From JBOGDS01 sp050743075 (GTDB lineage Bacteria > Actinomycetota > Actinomycetes > Jiangellales > Jiangellaceae): a stretch of 26,794 bases of DNA. Every line of letters begins with the position of its first letter. Within the stretch, counting starts at the first letter, position 1. This document shows, in pieces, positions 1-7,442 of the stretch. The notes below the pieces were generated by a model, which was not told the DNA's origin, searched no databases, and saw nothing but the letters and a program-made list of their open reading frames with translations. The translations under genes and the position numbers were made by a program. The DNA is taken from contig JBOGDS010000049.1 in assembly GCA_050743075.1 (NCBI GenBank), positions 1 to 26,794 on the forward strand, written 5' to 3'.

Positions 1-1
1 G

Positions 2-1330
2 GGTGACCGGGCCGGGCAGAACGAGCGCGCCGGCCAGCAGGGCAACCAGCGCGACGACGACGAGGACGGCGGCAACCGCAACCGCAGCCGCCGGCGTCGC
101 GACCGTCGCGGCAGCAACCGTGACCGCGACCGCCGTGGCGGCGGCCGCGACCGGGTGGACGAGCCTCAGCTCTCCGAGGACGACGTGCTCATCCCCGTTG
201 CCGGAATCCTCGACATCCTCGACAACTACGCGTTCGTGCGCACCTCGGGCTACCTGCCCGGCCCCAACGACGTGTACGTCTCACTGGCGATGGTCCGCCG
301 CAACGGGCTGCGCAAGGGCGACGCCATCACCGGGGCCGTGCGCCAGCCTCACGAAGGCGAGAAGCAGCAGAAGTTCAACGCTCTGGTACGCGTGGACACG
401 GTCAACGGGGCCGACCCGGAGACCGCGCAGAACCGCCCGGAGTTCTTCAAGCTGACACCGCTGTACCCGCAGGACAGGCTCCGGCTCGAGACCGAGCCGG
501 GCATCACCGGGATGCGCGTCATCGACCTGGTGGCGCCGATCGGCAAGGGCCAGCGTGGCCTGATCGTCTCGCCGCCGAAGGCCGGCAAGACGCTGATCCT
601 GCAGGCACTCGCCAACGCGATCACTACCAACAACCCCGAGACCCACCTCATGGTCGTGCTCGTCGACGAGCGTCCGGAGGAGGTCACGGACATGCAGCGG
701 ACGGTCAAGGGCGAGGTCATCGCCTCGACCTTCGACCGGCCGGCCGAAGACCACACCACGGTCGCCGAGCTGGCGATCGAGCGGGCCAAGCGGCTGGTGG
801 AGCTCGGCGGCGACGTCGTCGTCCTGCTCGACTCGATCACGCGCCTCGGCCGCGCGTACAACCTGGCGGCCCCGGCGAGCGGCCGGATCCTCTCCGGTGG
901 CGTCGACTCCAGTGCCCTCTACCCGCCGAAGCGGTTCTTCGGCGCGGCCCGGAACATCGAGTTCGGCGGTTCGCTCACGATCATCTCGACCGCCCTGATC
1001 GAGACCGGCTCGCGTGCGGACGAGGTCATCTTCGAGGAGTTCAAGGGGACCGGGAACATGGAGCTACGCTTGCGCCGCGACCTCGCCGACAAGCGGATCT
1101 TCCCCGCGATCGACGTCGACGCCTCCGGCACTCGGCGGGAGGAGATCCTGGTCTCGCGCGACGAGCTGGCCGTCATGTGGCAGCTTCGCCGGGTGCTCTC
1201 CGCGCTGGACCCGCAGCAGGCGATCGAGCTGCTCCTGGACAAGCTCAAGACCACCAAGAGCAACATCGAGTTCCTCATGCAGGTCCAGAAGACGACACCC
1301 ACCGTGAGCGGGTTGCGCGACGAGGAGTGA
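2..1330 (+). CDS. rho: Transcription termination factor Rho (5' end missing)
   Basis: Rho is a hexameric RNA-dependent ATPase that loads on untranslated RNA and releases RNA polymerase. The frame is open from the first bases, so the start lies outside; 442 residues are visible. The first 50 are a Gly/Asn/Asp/Arg-rich, probably disordered stretch, the insert known from actinobacterial Rho. The cold-shock-like RNA-binding domain follows (GYLPGPNDVYVS), then the ATPase core with Walker A SPPKAGKT (near 568-591), Walker B VVVLLDSITR, the Q-loop region around SGGVDSSALYPPKRFFGAA, and the R-loop KGTGNMEL. The GTG at 155 is inside the gene, not the start. The downstream neighbour is rpmE, as usual in Actinomycetota. 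Identity is secure; only the N-terminus is unseen. Confidence 0.97.
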   Translation, partial: GDRAGQNERAGQQGNQRDDDEDGGNRNRSRRRRDRRGSNRDRDRRGGGRDRVDEPQLSEDDVLIPVAGILDILDNYAFVRTSGYLPGPNDVYVSLAMVRRNGLRKGDAITGAVRQPHEGEKQQKFNALVRVDTVNGADPETAQNRPEFFKLTPLYPQDRLRLETEPGITGMRVIDLVAPIGKGQRGLIVSPPKAGKTLILQALANAITTNNPETHLMVVLVDERPEEVTDMQRTVKGEVIASTFDRPAEDHTTVAELAIERAKRLVELGGDVVVLLDSITRLGRAYNLAAPASGRILSGGVDSSALYPPKRFFGAARNIEFGGSLTIISTALIETGSRADEVIFEEFKGTGNMELRLRRDLADKRIFPAIDVDASGTRREEILVSRDELAVMWQLRRVLSALDPQQAIELLLDKLKTTKSNIEFLMQVQKTTPTVSGLRDEE

Positions 1331-1471
1331 TCCTCGCAGCAGGGAATGTCCCACCCTATGGTCGCGTTTGGGAGCTGTAGCCGTAACTGGCACACTCGTA
1401 CGTCGGTCCGGTTCACGTCCTCGCGTTCACGCGGCGGGCGACCCGGCGCCACAGACCCGAGGAGATCCATC
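1331..1471 (+). other. rho-rpmE spacer, possible rpmE promoter and leader
   Basis: No gene is seen in this 141-base spacer. It holds a possible -10 hexamer TATGGT at 1357-1362 without a convincing -35, a weak GGGA/TCCC hairpin at 1341-1351 just after rho, and a small CGGG/CCCG hairpin at 1435-1445 close to the rpmE ribosome binding site. L31 leaders with autoregulatory folds are described for several bacterial groups, so an L31-bound leader is possible, but I cannot confirm a covarying structure. Confidence 0.25.
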
Positions 1472-1693
1472 ATGAAGCCCGACATCCACCCCGCGTACGT
1501 GGAGACGACGGTCACCTGTACCTGTGGCAACACGTTCACGACGCGTAGCACGGCCAAGAACGGCATCATTCACGCCGACGTGTGCTCGAACTGCCACCCG
1601 TTCTACACGGGCAAGCAGAAGATCCTCGACACCGGCGGCCGGGTGGCGCGGTTCGAGTCGCGGTACGGCAAGAAGAAGGCAGATGCCAAGTAG
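1472..1693 (+). CDS. rpmE: 50S ribosomal protein L31, zinc-binding type
   Basis: L31 is a small protein of the large subunit that helps bridge the two ribosomal subunits. The product has 73 residues, normal for the family. Cys16, Cys18, Cys37 and Cys40 (CTC and CSNC) form the zinc ribbon, so this is the Zn-containing (C+) form rather than the zinc-free paralogue made under zinc limitation. The start is ATG 1472: GAGGAG at 1459-1464 lies 7 bases upstream, and the first residues MKPDIHP are the usual L31 start. The same frame stays open upstream to 1346, but that part does not look like L31. It sits between rho and prfA, the conserved actinobacterial order, and is followed by a strong hairpin. 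Confidence 0.96.
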   Translation: MKPDIHPAYVETTVTCTCGNTFTTRSTAKNGIIHADVCSNCHPFYTGKQKILDTGGRVARFESRYGKKKADAK

Positions 1694-1702
1694 CTGTCAC
1701 GA

Positions 1703-1743
1703 CGGGCGCCGGTCCCGGGGACGTGTCCCCGAACCGGCGCCCG
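1703..1743 (+). terminator. Strong composite hairpin after rpmE
   Basis: An 11-bp perfect stem (1703-1713 with 1733-1743) carries an inner 5-bp stem GGGGA/TCCCC (1717-1721 with 1726-1730) with a CGTG tetraloop. The two stems are separated by a small asymmetric internal loop (CCC against GA). It begins 9 bases after the rpmE stop codon. No long T tract follows (CTCGCTTTG), which is common for actinobacterial hairpin terminators. Confidence 0.75.
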
Positions 1744-1794
1744 CTCGCTTTGCTGGGCACGTGATCAACGGACAACAGGACGAAAGGGTGCGCC

Positions 1795-2868
1795 GTGTTC
1801 GAGAAGGTCGAGGACATGGTGCTCGAGTTCGCCGCGCTCGAGCGCCGGCTGGCCGACCCTGACGTCCACTCCGATCCCGCTCTGGCCAGGAAGCTCGGCC
1901 GTCGCTACGCGGAGCTGGGCACCATCGTCCGCACCTATGAGGACTGGCGGGCCGCCGCCGCCGACGAGGAGGCCGCCCGCGAGCTGGGTCGCGACGACAC
2001 TGCATTCGCCTCGGAGGCCGAGGACTTCGCGGCCGACCGCGAAGAGCTCGAAGATCGCCTGCGGGCGTTGCTGGTGCCGCGCGACCCGAACGACGACCGC
2101 GACGTGATCATGGAGATCAAAGCCGGCGAGGGCGGCCAGGAGTCGGCCCTGTTCGCCGGCGACCTCCTCCGGATGTACGTGCGATACGCCGAGCGCGCGG
2201 GGTGGCGGACCGAGGTCCTGGATTCGGATGAGTCCGACCTCGGCGGGTACAAGGATGTCTCGGTGGCGATCAAGGCACGCGGCACCGCAGGGCCGGGTAC
2301 AGCGCCCTACGCACGGCTGAAGTACGAAGGCGGCGTCCACCGCGTCCAGCGTGTTCCCGTCACGGAGAGCCAGGGCCGCATCCACACCTCGGCAGCGGGC
2401 GTGCTCGTGCTGCCCGAGGCAGAGGACGAAGCCGACCTCGAGATCAATCCCAGCGATCTGAGGATCGACGTCTACCGTTCGTCCGGACCGGGCGGGCAGA
2501 GCGTCAACACCACCGACTCAGCTGTTCGGATCACGCACCTTCCGACCGGCATCGTCGTCTCGTGCCAGAACGAGAAGAGCCAGTTGCAGAACAAGGAGCA
2601 GGCATTGCGGATCCTGCGGGCCCGGCTGCTCGCCGCCGCGCAGGAGGAGGCCGAGGCGGCCGCGTCGGCAGAACGGCGCAGCCAGGTTCGCACCGTCGAC
2701 CGCTCGGAGCGCATCAGGACCTACAACTTCCCGGAGAACCGCATCTCCGACCACCGGGTCGGCTTCAAGGCATACAACCTCGACGCAGTGCTCGACGGCG
2801 ACCTGGGCGCGGTGATCCAGGCCCTGGCCGACGCCGACGCCGCTGACCGCCTGGGCACTCGGAGCTGA
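1795..2868 (+). CDS. prfA: Peptide chain release factor 1 (RF1)
   Basis: RF1 recognises UAA and UAG stop codons and triggers hydrolysis of peptidyl-tRNA. The product has 357 residues, normal for RF1. The codon-recognition tripeptide is PVT at 188-190 (HRVQRVPVTESQGRIH), the P-x-T form of RF1 rather than the SPF of RF2. The catalytic GGQ is at 233-235 (SSGPGGQSVNTTDS). GTG 1795 follows AAAGGG at 1783-1788, and the opening residues MFEKVEDMVLEF are typical. prmC, which encodes the methyltransferase for the GGQ glutamine, starts only 2 bases after the stop codon, so the two are co-transcribed and probably translationally coupled. Confidence 0.96.
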   Translation: MFEKVEDMVLEFAALERRLADPDVHSDPALARKLGRRYAELGTIVRTYEDWRAAAADEEAARELGRDDTAFASEAEDFAADREELEDRLRALLVPRDPNDDRDVIMEIKAGEGGQESALFAGDLLRMYVRYAERAGWRTEVLDSDESDLGGYKDVSVAIKARGTAGPGTAPYARLKYEGGVHRVQRVPVTESQGRIHTSAAGVLVLPEAEDEADLEINPSDLRIDVYRSSGPGGQSVNTTDSAVRITHLPTGIVVSCQNEKSQLQNKEQALRILRARLLAAAQEEAEAAASAERRSQVRTVDRSERIRTYNFPENRISDHRVGFKAYNLDAVLDGDLGAVIQALADADAADRLGTRS

Positions 2869-2870
2869 CC

Positions 2871-3740
2871 GTGCCCGCTGGCAACCCGCGCAGCCGCACC
2901 CTTCGACGGGCTGTCGACGAGGCAGCCGAGACGCTCGGCGCGGCCGGCGTGCCGTCCCCACGTCACGATGCGGAGGCGCTCGCAGCCCACGTCCTCGGCG
3001 TCGGCCGGGGGGACCTGCGCCACGCCGGGACCCTCGACGTCGAGGTCTACGCCGCCCTGGTCGAACGCCGGGCCGCGCGCGAGCCGCTCCAGCACCTCAC
3101 GGGGACGGCGGCCTTCCGCTACCTCGAGGTCGCCGTCGGCCCCGGCGTGTTCGTGCCCCGCCCGGAGACCGAGGTCACCGCCGGTGCCGCGATCGAGTCC
3201 GCGCGGGCGTTGGACGGTCCGGTCGTGGCCGACCTCTACGCGGGGTCGGGCGCCATCGCGCTGGCGGTCGTCCACGAGGTGCCGAATGCCGTCGTGAACG
3301 CGGTCGAGGCCGACGACGCTGCGATCGCCTGGCTGCGTCGCAACGCCGCCGGCTCGCCGATCGTGGTTCACCACGCGGACGTCGAGGGGTGCCTGCGCGA
3401 GCTCGACGGCCAGGTCGACGTCGTCGTCGCCAACCCGCCGTACATTCCGCTCGGTGCCGTCGTCCGGGACCCGGAGGTTGCCGCACACGACCCGGCGCGC
3501 GCGTTGTGGTCGGGCGAGGACGGGCTCGACGACATGCGTGTCCTGGAGCGGACCGCCGCGCGGTTGCTGCGGGCGGGTGGGGTCCTCGTCGCCGAGCATG
3601 CCGACGTACAGGGCGAGACGGCTCCAGCCGTGTTCGCCGACCCGGCCACCTGGCGCGACGTCGTCGACCACGGCGACCTCGCCGGCCGTCCCCGTTACCT
3701 GACGGCCGTTCGCGGCGGCACGCCCTCGGCTGGCGGGTAG
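2871..3740 (+). CDS. prmC: Release factor glutamine methyltransferase PrmC (HemK)
   Basis: PrmC transfers a methyl group from S-adenosylmethionine to the glutamine of the GGQ motif of release factors. The product has 289 residues, a normal length. An N-terminal helical domain (about 1-90) precedes the Rossmann-like methyltransferase domain. GVFVPRPETE lies at about 92-101, the SAM-binding loop DLYAGSGAIALA at 121-132, and the substrate glutamine motif NPPY at 188-191. The GTG start lies 2 bases after prfA, fitting the enzyme-substrate pairing of the two genes. The binding loop has YA where many homologues have GT or CS, a conservative difference. Confidence is high from motif and synteny. Confidence 0.95.
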   Translation: MPAGNPRSRTLRRAVDEAAETLGAAGVPSPRHDAEALAAHVLGVGRGDLRHAGTLDVEVYAALVERRAAREPLQHLTGTAAFRYLEVAVGPGVFVPRPETEVTAGAAIESARALDGPVVADLYAGSGAIALAVVHEVPNAVVNAVEADDAAIAWLRRNAAGSPIVVHHADVEGCLRELDGQVDVVVANPPYIPLGAVVRDPEVAAHDPARALWSGEDGLDDMRVLERTAARLLRAGGVLVAEHADVQGETAPAVFADPATWRDVVDHGDLAGRPRYLTAVRGGTPSAGG

Positions 3741-3757
3741 CGCCGGACGCTTGTCCA

Positions 3758-3770
3758 CCGGCACGGCCGG
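3758..3770 (+). terminator. Possible weak terminator after prmC
   Basis: A 5-bp stem CCGGC/GCCGG with a 3-base loop lies 17 bases after the prmC stop. It has no T tract, and in DNA this GC-rich such a hairpin can arise by chance. Confidence 0.25.
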
Positions 3771-3836
3771 CGACTCCCGTCCGTGATCGGACCGGGCTAC
3801 GGTGGCTCGTGTCGCCATCGACGGAGGTGCCGAGCC

Positions 3837-4292
3837 GTGGACGACGCGCAGACCTGGACGCTGATCGCGGGTTTCCTCGCCCTCATGGTCGGCATGTCCG
3901 GGCTGCTGCTGCGCACCGTCGCCAGCGAAGTCAGCGGTCTCGGCGACCGGTTCGACTCGAAGTTCGACCGGCTGGACTCGAAGATCGACCATTCGGCTGC
4001 CGTCCTCGACGCCAAGATCGACCATTCGGCTGCCGTCCTCGACGCCAAGATCGACCATTCGGTTGCCCTCCTCGACGCCAAGATCGACCAGTCCGTCGCA
4101 CTCCTCGACGCCAAGATCGACCAGTCCGTCGCACTCCTCGACACCAGGATCGGCAGCCTGCATGCCGAGATGAACGCCCGGTTCGACACCGTCGACGCCC
4201 GCTTCGCCGCCGTCGGCGTCCGGCTCGACACCCTCGACCGCGGCGTCCAGACGCTCAACCAGCACGTCATCCACGAGCGCGACGCCAGCTAG
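3837..4292 (+). CDS. Membrane-anchored coiled-coil protein with 11-residue repeats
   Basis: I do not recognise this gene. The product has 151 residues. Residues about 6-26 (TWTLIAGFLALMVGMSGLLL) form one hydrophobic segment, probably a membrane anchor. A long helical region follows. Its core is five tandem copies of an 11-residue unit (KIDHSAAVLDA and variants, 3981-4145), flanked by shorter degenerate versions (FDSKFDRLDS before; FDTVDARFAAVGVRLDTLDR after). An 11-residue period suits a hendecad coiled coil, so an elongated, perhaps trimeric, stalk is likely. The GTG at 3837 is chosen because GGAGGTG at 3823-3829 precedes it at proper spacing; a GTG at 3783 would add an Arg/Cys-rich tail and has no such site. 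A possible -10 TACGGT lies at 3798-3803. It interrupts the usual prmC to sua5 adjacency. Function is unknown. Confidence 0.8.
   Translation: MDDAQTWTLIAGFLALMVGMSGLLLRTVASEVSGLGDRFDSKFDRLDSKIDHSAAVLDAKIDHSAAVLDAKIDHSVALLDAKIDQSVALLDAKIDQSVALLDTRIGSLHAEMNARFDTVDARFAAVGVRLDTLDRGVQTLNQHVIHERDAS
3981..4145 (+). repeat. Five tandem 33-bp in-frame repeats
   Basis: Units start at 3981, 4014, 4047, 4080 and 4113. Units 1 and 2 are identical. Unit 3 differs from them at two bases. Units 4 and 5 differ from each other at one base, but from units 1-3 at more positions. This pattern indicates at least two recent duplications. Each unit encodes 11 residues (KIDHSAAVLDA, KIDHSVALLDA, KIDQSVALLDA, KIDQSVALLDT), so gain or loss of a unit keeps the frame. 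Confidence 0.95.
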
Positions 4293-4295
4293 ATT
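4290..4295 (+). promoter_or_regulatory. -10 element TAGATT for leaderless sua5-type gene
   Basis: TAGATT fits the actinobacterial -10 consensus TANNNT and is followed by exactly 7 bases and then GTG 4303. That is the arrangement in which transcription begins at the start codon. There is no ribosome binding site before the GTG. The TAG of the hexamer is also the stop codon of the upstream gene. I see no clear -35. Confidence 0.45.
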
Positions 4296-4302
4296 GCCGG
4301 CC

Positions 4303-4959
4303 GTGAGCCGTACCTACGACTGCAACGACACCGCCGAGCGCGCCCGCGGCATCCCGGCGGCCGTGCGGGCGGTGCGTCAGGGCAAGCTGGTCGTGCTTCC
4401 TACAGACACCGTGTACGGGCTCGGCTGCGACGCCTTCAGCCCCGACGCCGTCGCGGCCCTGCTAGCCGCGAAGGGCCGTGGCCGCGACCTGCCGGTTCCG
4501 GTCCTGGTCGGGTCGCCGGAGACCCTGGCGGGCGTCTCCGCCCAGTCCGGCGCTGTCGTCCAGAGCCTGGTCGAAGCGTTCTGGCCGGGTGGGCTCACCC
4601 TGGTCTGCCGGCAGCAGCCGTCGTTGCAGTGGGACCTCGGCGACACGGCCGGCACCGTCGCGGTCCGGATGCCGTTGCACCCCGTTGCCCTCGAGGTGCT
4701 CGGCGAGACCGGGCCGATGGCCGTGAGCAGCGCCAACCTGTCGGGACAGCCGCCGCCGCGCTCCGGCCCGCAGGCACGCGAACAGCTCGGCGAGGCCGTC
4801 ACCGTCTATCTCGACTCCGACGAGACCGAGGACGACGTACCGTCGACGATCGTCGACGTCACGGGGACCGTCCCCCGGGTGTTGCGCGTTGGTGCGGTCT
4901 CCGTCGACACGCTGCGCGAGGTCGCGCCCGAGACCACGGCGCCCGCCGGGCCGCCGTAG
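4303..4959 (+). CDS. L-threonylcarbamoyladenylate synthase (Sua5/YrdC/YwlC family)
   Basis: The enzyme makes threonylcarbamoyl-AMP from threonine, bicarbonate and ATP, the first step towards t6A at position 37 of ANN-decoding tRNAs. The product has 218 residues, the length of the single-domain actinobacterial type. Visible motifs are LVVLPTDTVYGLGCDAF (about 29-45), the nucleotide-binding AAKGRGRDLPVPVLV (55-69) and SSANLSGQ (142-149). The GTG at 4303 is preferred over a TTG at 4294, because the product then begins MSRTYDCND, resembling the start of the mycobacterial homologue (MTETFDCAD as I recall it). A probable leaderless promoter also points to it. The acidic, Pro-rich C-terminus looks unstructured. 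Confidence 0.93.
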   Translation: MSRTYDCNDTAERARGIPAAVRAVRQGKLVVLPTDTVYGLGCDAFSPDAVAALLAAKGRGRDLPVPVLVGSPETLAGVSAQSGAVVQSLVEAFWPGGLTLVCRQQPSLQWDLGDTAGTVAVRMPLHPVALEVLGETGPMAVSSANLSGQPPPRSGPQAREQLGEAVTVYLDSDETEDDVPSTIVDVTGTVPRVLRVGAVSVDTLREVAPETTAPAGPP

Positions 4960-4962
4960 AGT
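4957..4962 (+). promoter_or_regulatory. Possible -10 element TAGAGT for glyA
   Basis: The TANNNT hexamer overlaps the TAG stop codon of the sua5-type gene. It would place the transcript start near 4969, giving a leader of about 30 bases that includes the glyA ribosome binding site (4987-4992). No convincing -35 is seen. Confidence 0.3.
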
Positions 4963-5000
4963 GGGGCCGCCGCCGTCCGTGTCATCGAGGAGTGTCCACC

Positions 5001-6296
5001 ATGCCTGCATTGGTGCCCGCATTGGTGCCCGATGTCGACGTGCCCTTCTGGGGCCCGGACTTCGCAGCGCTCCATGCCGAGGATCCGCAGATCGCCAGTG
5101 TGGTGCTCGACGAGCTGGACCGGCTTCGCGGCGGCCTGCAGCTGATCGCGAGCGAGAACCTGACCTCGCCGGCCGTGCTCGCGGCGCTGGGCTCGACGCT
5201 GTCCAACAAGTACGCCGAGGGATACCCGGGGCGGCGCTACTACGGCGGTTGTGCCGAGGTCGACCGGGCCGAGGAGCTCGGCATCGCCCGGGCAAAGGAG
5301 CTGTTCGCCGCCGAGCACGCGAACCTCCAGCCACATTCTGGCGCGAGCGCCAACCTCGCGGCCTACGCGGCGTTCACGGTGCCCGGCGACACGGTTCTGG
5401 CGATGTCCCTGCCGCACGGGGGCCACTTGACCCACGGCTCCAAGGTCAACTTCTCGGGTACGTGGTTCAACGTGGTCTCGTACGGCGTCGACGAGCAGAC
5501 CGCGCTGATCGACTTCGACGAGGTCCGCGACCTCGCTCTCGAGCATCGACCCAAGATGATCATCTGTGGCGCCACGGCCTACCCGCGGTTGATCGACTTC
5601 GAGGCCTTCCGGCAGATCGCCGACGAGGTCGACGCGATCCTCATGGTCGACGCCGCCCATTTCATCGGGCTGGTGGCCGGCAAGGCGATCCCCAGCCCGG
5701 TGCCGTACGCCGACGTCGTCACGTTCACCACGCACAAGGTGCTGCGCGGCCCGCGTGGCGGAATGATCGTGTGCACGGAGGAGCACGCCAAGAAGATCGA
5801 CAAGGCGGTGTTCCCGTTCAGCCAGGGTGGCCCGCTGATGCACTCGGTCGCCGCCAAGGCGGTGGCGCTGCTGGAGGCCATGCAGCCCGCGTACCAGACC
5901 TACGCCCGGCAGGTGATCGCCAACGCCCAGGCGCTCGCCGACGGCCTCGCGGCCGAGGGCATGCGGCCGGTCTCCGGCGGCACGGACACGCATCTGGCGC
6001 TGATCGACCTGCGTCCGGTCGGCGTCACCGGCGCCGAGGCCGAGGCCCGGTGCGACGCGGCTCGTATCACGCTGAACAAGAACGCGATCCCCTTCGACCC
6101 GCAGCCGCCGATGACGGCTTCGGGCATCCGGGTCGGAACGCCCGCGGTCACCACGCAGGGTATGACCGAGGGCGACATGAAGGAGGTCGCGTCGCTAATC
6201 TCGCGGGCCGTACGCGACACGGACGGCGCGGCTGCCGCCGAGATCGGCGACGCCGTGTCGGTCCTGGTCGAGAAGCATCCCGCCTACCCGCGGTGA
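5001..6296 (+). CDS. glyA: Serine hydroxymethyltransferase
   Basis: This PLP enzyme interconverts serine plus tetrahydrofolate and glycine plus 5,10-methylenetetrahydrofolate, the main source of one-carbon units. The product has 431 residues. Lys246 in TFTTHKVLRGPRGG is the PLP Schiff-base lysine. Asp217 and His220 (VDAAH) contact the cofactor, and Ser51/Glu53 (LIASEN) and the EGYPGRRYYGG segment at 73-83 form the active site. ATG 5001 is chosen for GAGGAG at 4987-4992, 8 bases upstream. The first residues contain a short duplication (ALVPALVP). Having glyA between the sua5-type gene and the wecA-type gene is common in actinobacteria. The spacer upstream is only 41 bases, too short for a glycine riboswitch. 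Confidence 0.96.
   Translation: MPALVPALVPDVDVPFWGPDFAALHAEDPQIASVVLDELDRLRGGLQLIASENLTSPAVLAALGSTLSNKYAEGYPGRRYYGGCAEVDRAEELGIARAKELFAAEHANLQPHSGASANLAAYAAFTVPGDTVLAMSLPHGGHLTHGSKVNFSGTWFNVVSYGVDEQTALIDFDEVRDLALEHRPKMIICGATAYPRLIDFEAFRQIADEVDAILMVDAAHFIGLVAGKAIPSPVPYADVVTFTTHKVLRGPRGGMIVCTEEHAKKIDKAVFPFSQGGPLMHSVAAKAVALLEAMQPAYQTYARQVIANAQALADGLAAEGMRPVSGGTDTHLALIDLRPVGVTGAEAEARCDAARITLNKNAIPFDPQPPMTASGIRVGTPAVTTQGMTEGDMKEVASLISRAVRDTDGAAAAEIGDAVSVLVEKHPAYPR
5007..5030 (+). repeat. 12-bp tandem duplication at the start of glyA
   Basis: GCATTGGTGCCC occurs twice without a gap (5007-5018 and 5019-5030), duplicating residues ALVP ahead of the conserved enzyme fold. It is in frame and probably harmless. 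Confidence 0.9.
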
Positions 6297-6341
6297 GCGT
6301 GGGTGCGGCTGACCGTGGCTGAGACACCCTAGAGGCGCCGC

Positions 6342-7442
6342 TTGCGCGAATATCTGCTCACCTTGCTCGTGGCCGCGTGCACCACGTACCTGCTGGTCGG
6401 GGTCGCGGGCCGGATCGCCCGCCGGGTCGGCGCCGTGCCGCCCACGCGCGACCGCGACGTTCATCGCGACCCGGTGCCCCGGCTGGGCGGGCTGGCCATG
6501 CTCGGCGGGCTCCTCGCCGCGATGCTGGTGGCGAGCTACCTGCCCCGGATGAGCCAGATGGTGTTCGAGGAGTCCAGCGACGCCCGCGCGCTCGTGACGG
6601 CAGCCGTCGTCATCTGCCTGGTGGGCGTCGTCGACGACATCTGGGGACTGTCGGCGCTGACGAAGTTCGCTGGCCAGTTGCTCGCAGCGGGCGTGTTGAT
6701 GGTGGATCTGCGGTTGCTGTACGTCCCCCTGCCGTCGGGGAACCCGCTGGTCCTCGACGAGGGCATGGGCGCGCTGCTCACGATCCTGCTGGTGGTCGGG
6801 ACGGCCAACGCCGTCAACTTCGTCGACGGGCTGGATGGACTCGCCGCCGGAGTGGTCGGCATCGGGGCCGCGGCGTTCTTCTCCTATGCCTACCTGCTCA
6901 CCGTCGAGCAGGGGTTCTCCCGGCTGACGACTCCGGCCCTGGTGACGGCCGTGCTCTGCGGCATGTGCCTGGGGTTCCTTCCGCACAACGTGTTCCCAGC
7001 CCGGATCTTCATGGGCGACTCCGGCTCGATGCTGATCGGGCTCATGCTCGCGGCCGGCACGATCAGCTTCACCGGGAAGTTCCCGACGCAGGGGGAGAGC
7101 GCGACGTTCCTGCCGACCCTGCTGCCCCTACTCTTGCCGATCGTGGTCATCGCGCTGCCCTTCACCGATCTCCTGCTGGCCATCCTGCGGCGCACCCGCG
7201 CGGGCCGGTCGCCGTTCGCCCCGGACAAGCAGCACCTGCACCATCGCCTGTTGGAGATCGGGCACTCGCACCGCCGTGCGGTCTTCATCATGTGGGTGTG
7301 GGCGGCGCTGGTCGCCTTCGGCGTGGTGGTCATCGCGCTGGCCGGCGGGTGGACGGCGCCTGTCGTGATCGGCCTGGCGCTCGTACTCACGGTGATGTTC
7401 ACGACCGGCCGCCCCCGCTCGCTGCTGGGGCACACCCAGTGA
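6342..7442 (+). CDS. WecA/Rfe-type undecaprenyl-phosphate sugar-1-phosphate transferase
   Basis: This polytopic enzyme family transfers a sugar-1-phosphate, typically GlcNAc-1-P, from its UDP form to a polyprenyl phosphate, starting a lipid-linked glycan. In mycobacteria the homologue begins the arabinogalactan linker; which polymer is started here is unknown. The product has 366 residues and about ten or eleven membrane segments. Motifs are VVDDIWGL (97-103, metal-binding Asp98/Asp99), NFVDGLDGL (159-167), MGDSGSM (224-230) and the cytoplasmic HLHHRLLEIGHSH (298-310). TTG 6342 gives MREYLLTLLVAA, the usual start of actinobacterial homologues. No strong ribosome binding site is visible. It precedes the ATP synthase cluster, as in mycobacteria and Streptomyces. 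Confidence 0.93.
   Translation: MREYLLTLLVAACTTYLLVGVAGRIARRVGAVPPTRDRDVHRDPVPRLGGLAMLGGLLAAMLVASYLPRMSQMVFEESSDARALVTAAVVICLVGVVDDIWGLSALTKFAGQLLAAGVLMVDLRLLYVPLPSGNPLVLDEGMGALLTILLVVGTANAVNFVDGLDGLAAGVVGIGAAAFFSYAYLLTVEQGFSRLTTPALVTAVLCGMCLGFLPHNVFPARIFMGDSGSMLIGLMLAAGTISFTGKFPTQGESATFLPTLLPLLLPIVVIALPFTDLLLAILRRTRAGRSPFAPDKQHLHHRLLEIGHSHRRAVFIMWVWAALVAFGVVVIALAGGWTAPVVIGLALVLTVMFTTGRPRSLLGHTQ

Noticed and set aside
3981..4145. CRISPR-like tandem repeats
   Set aside because: The 33-bp units are adjacent without spacers and stay in frame within a coding gene.
4294..4302. TTG start for the sua5-type gene
   Set aside because: It would add three residues not typical of the family and would lie inside the putative -10 box. 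GTG 4303 fits better.
4960..5000. Glycine or other riboswitch before glyA
   Set aside because: Only 41 bases are available, holding a possible -10 box and the ribosome binding site. There is no room for an aptamer.
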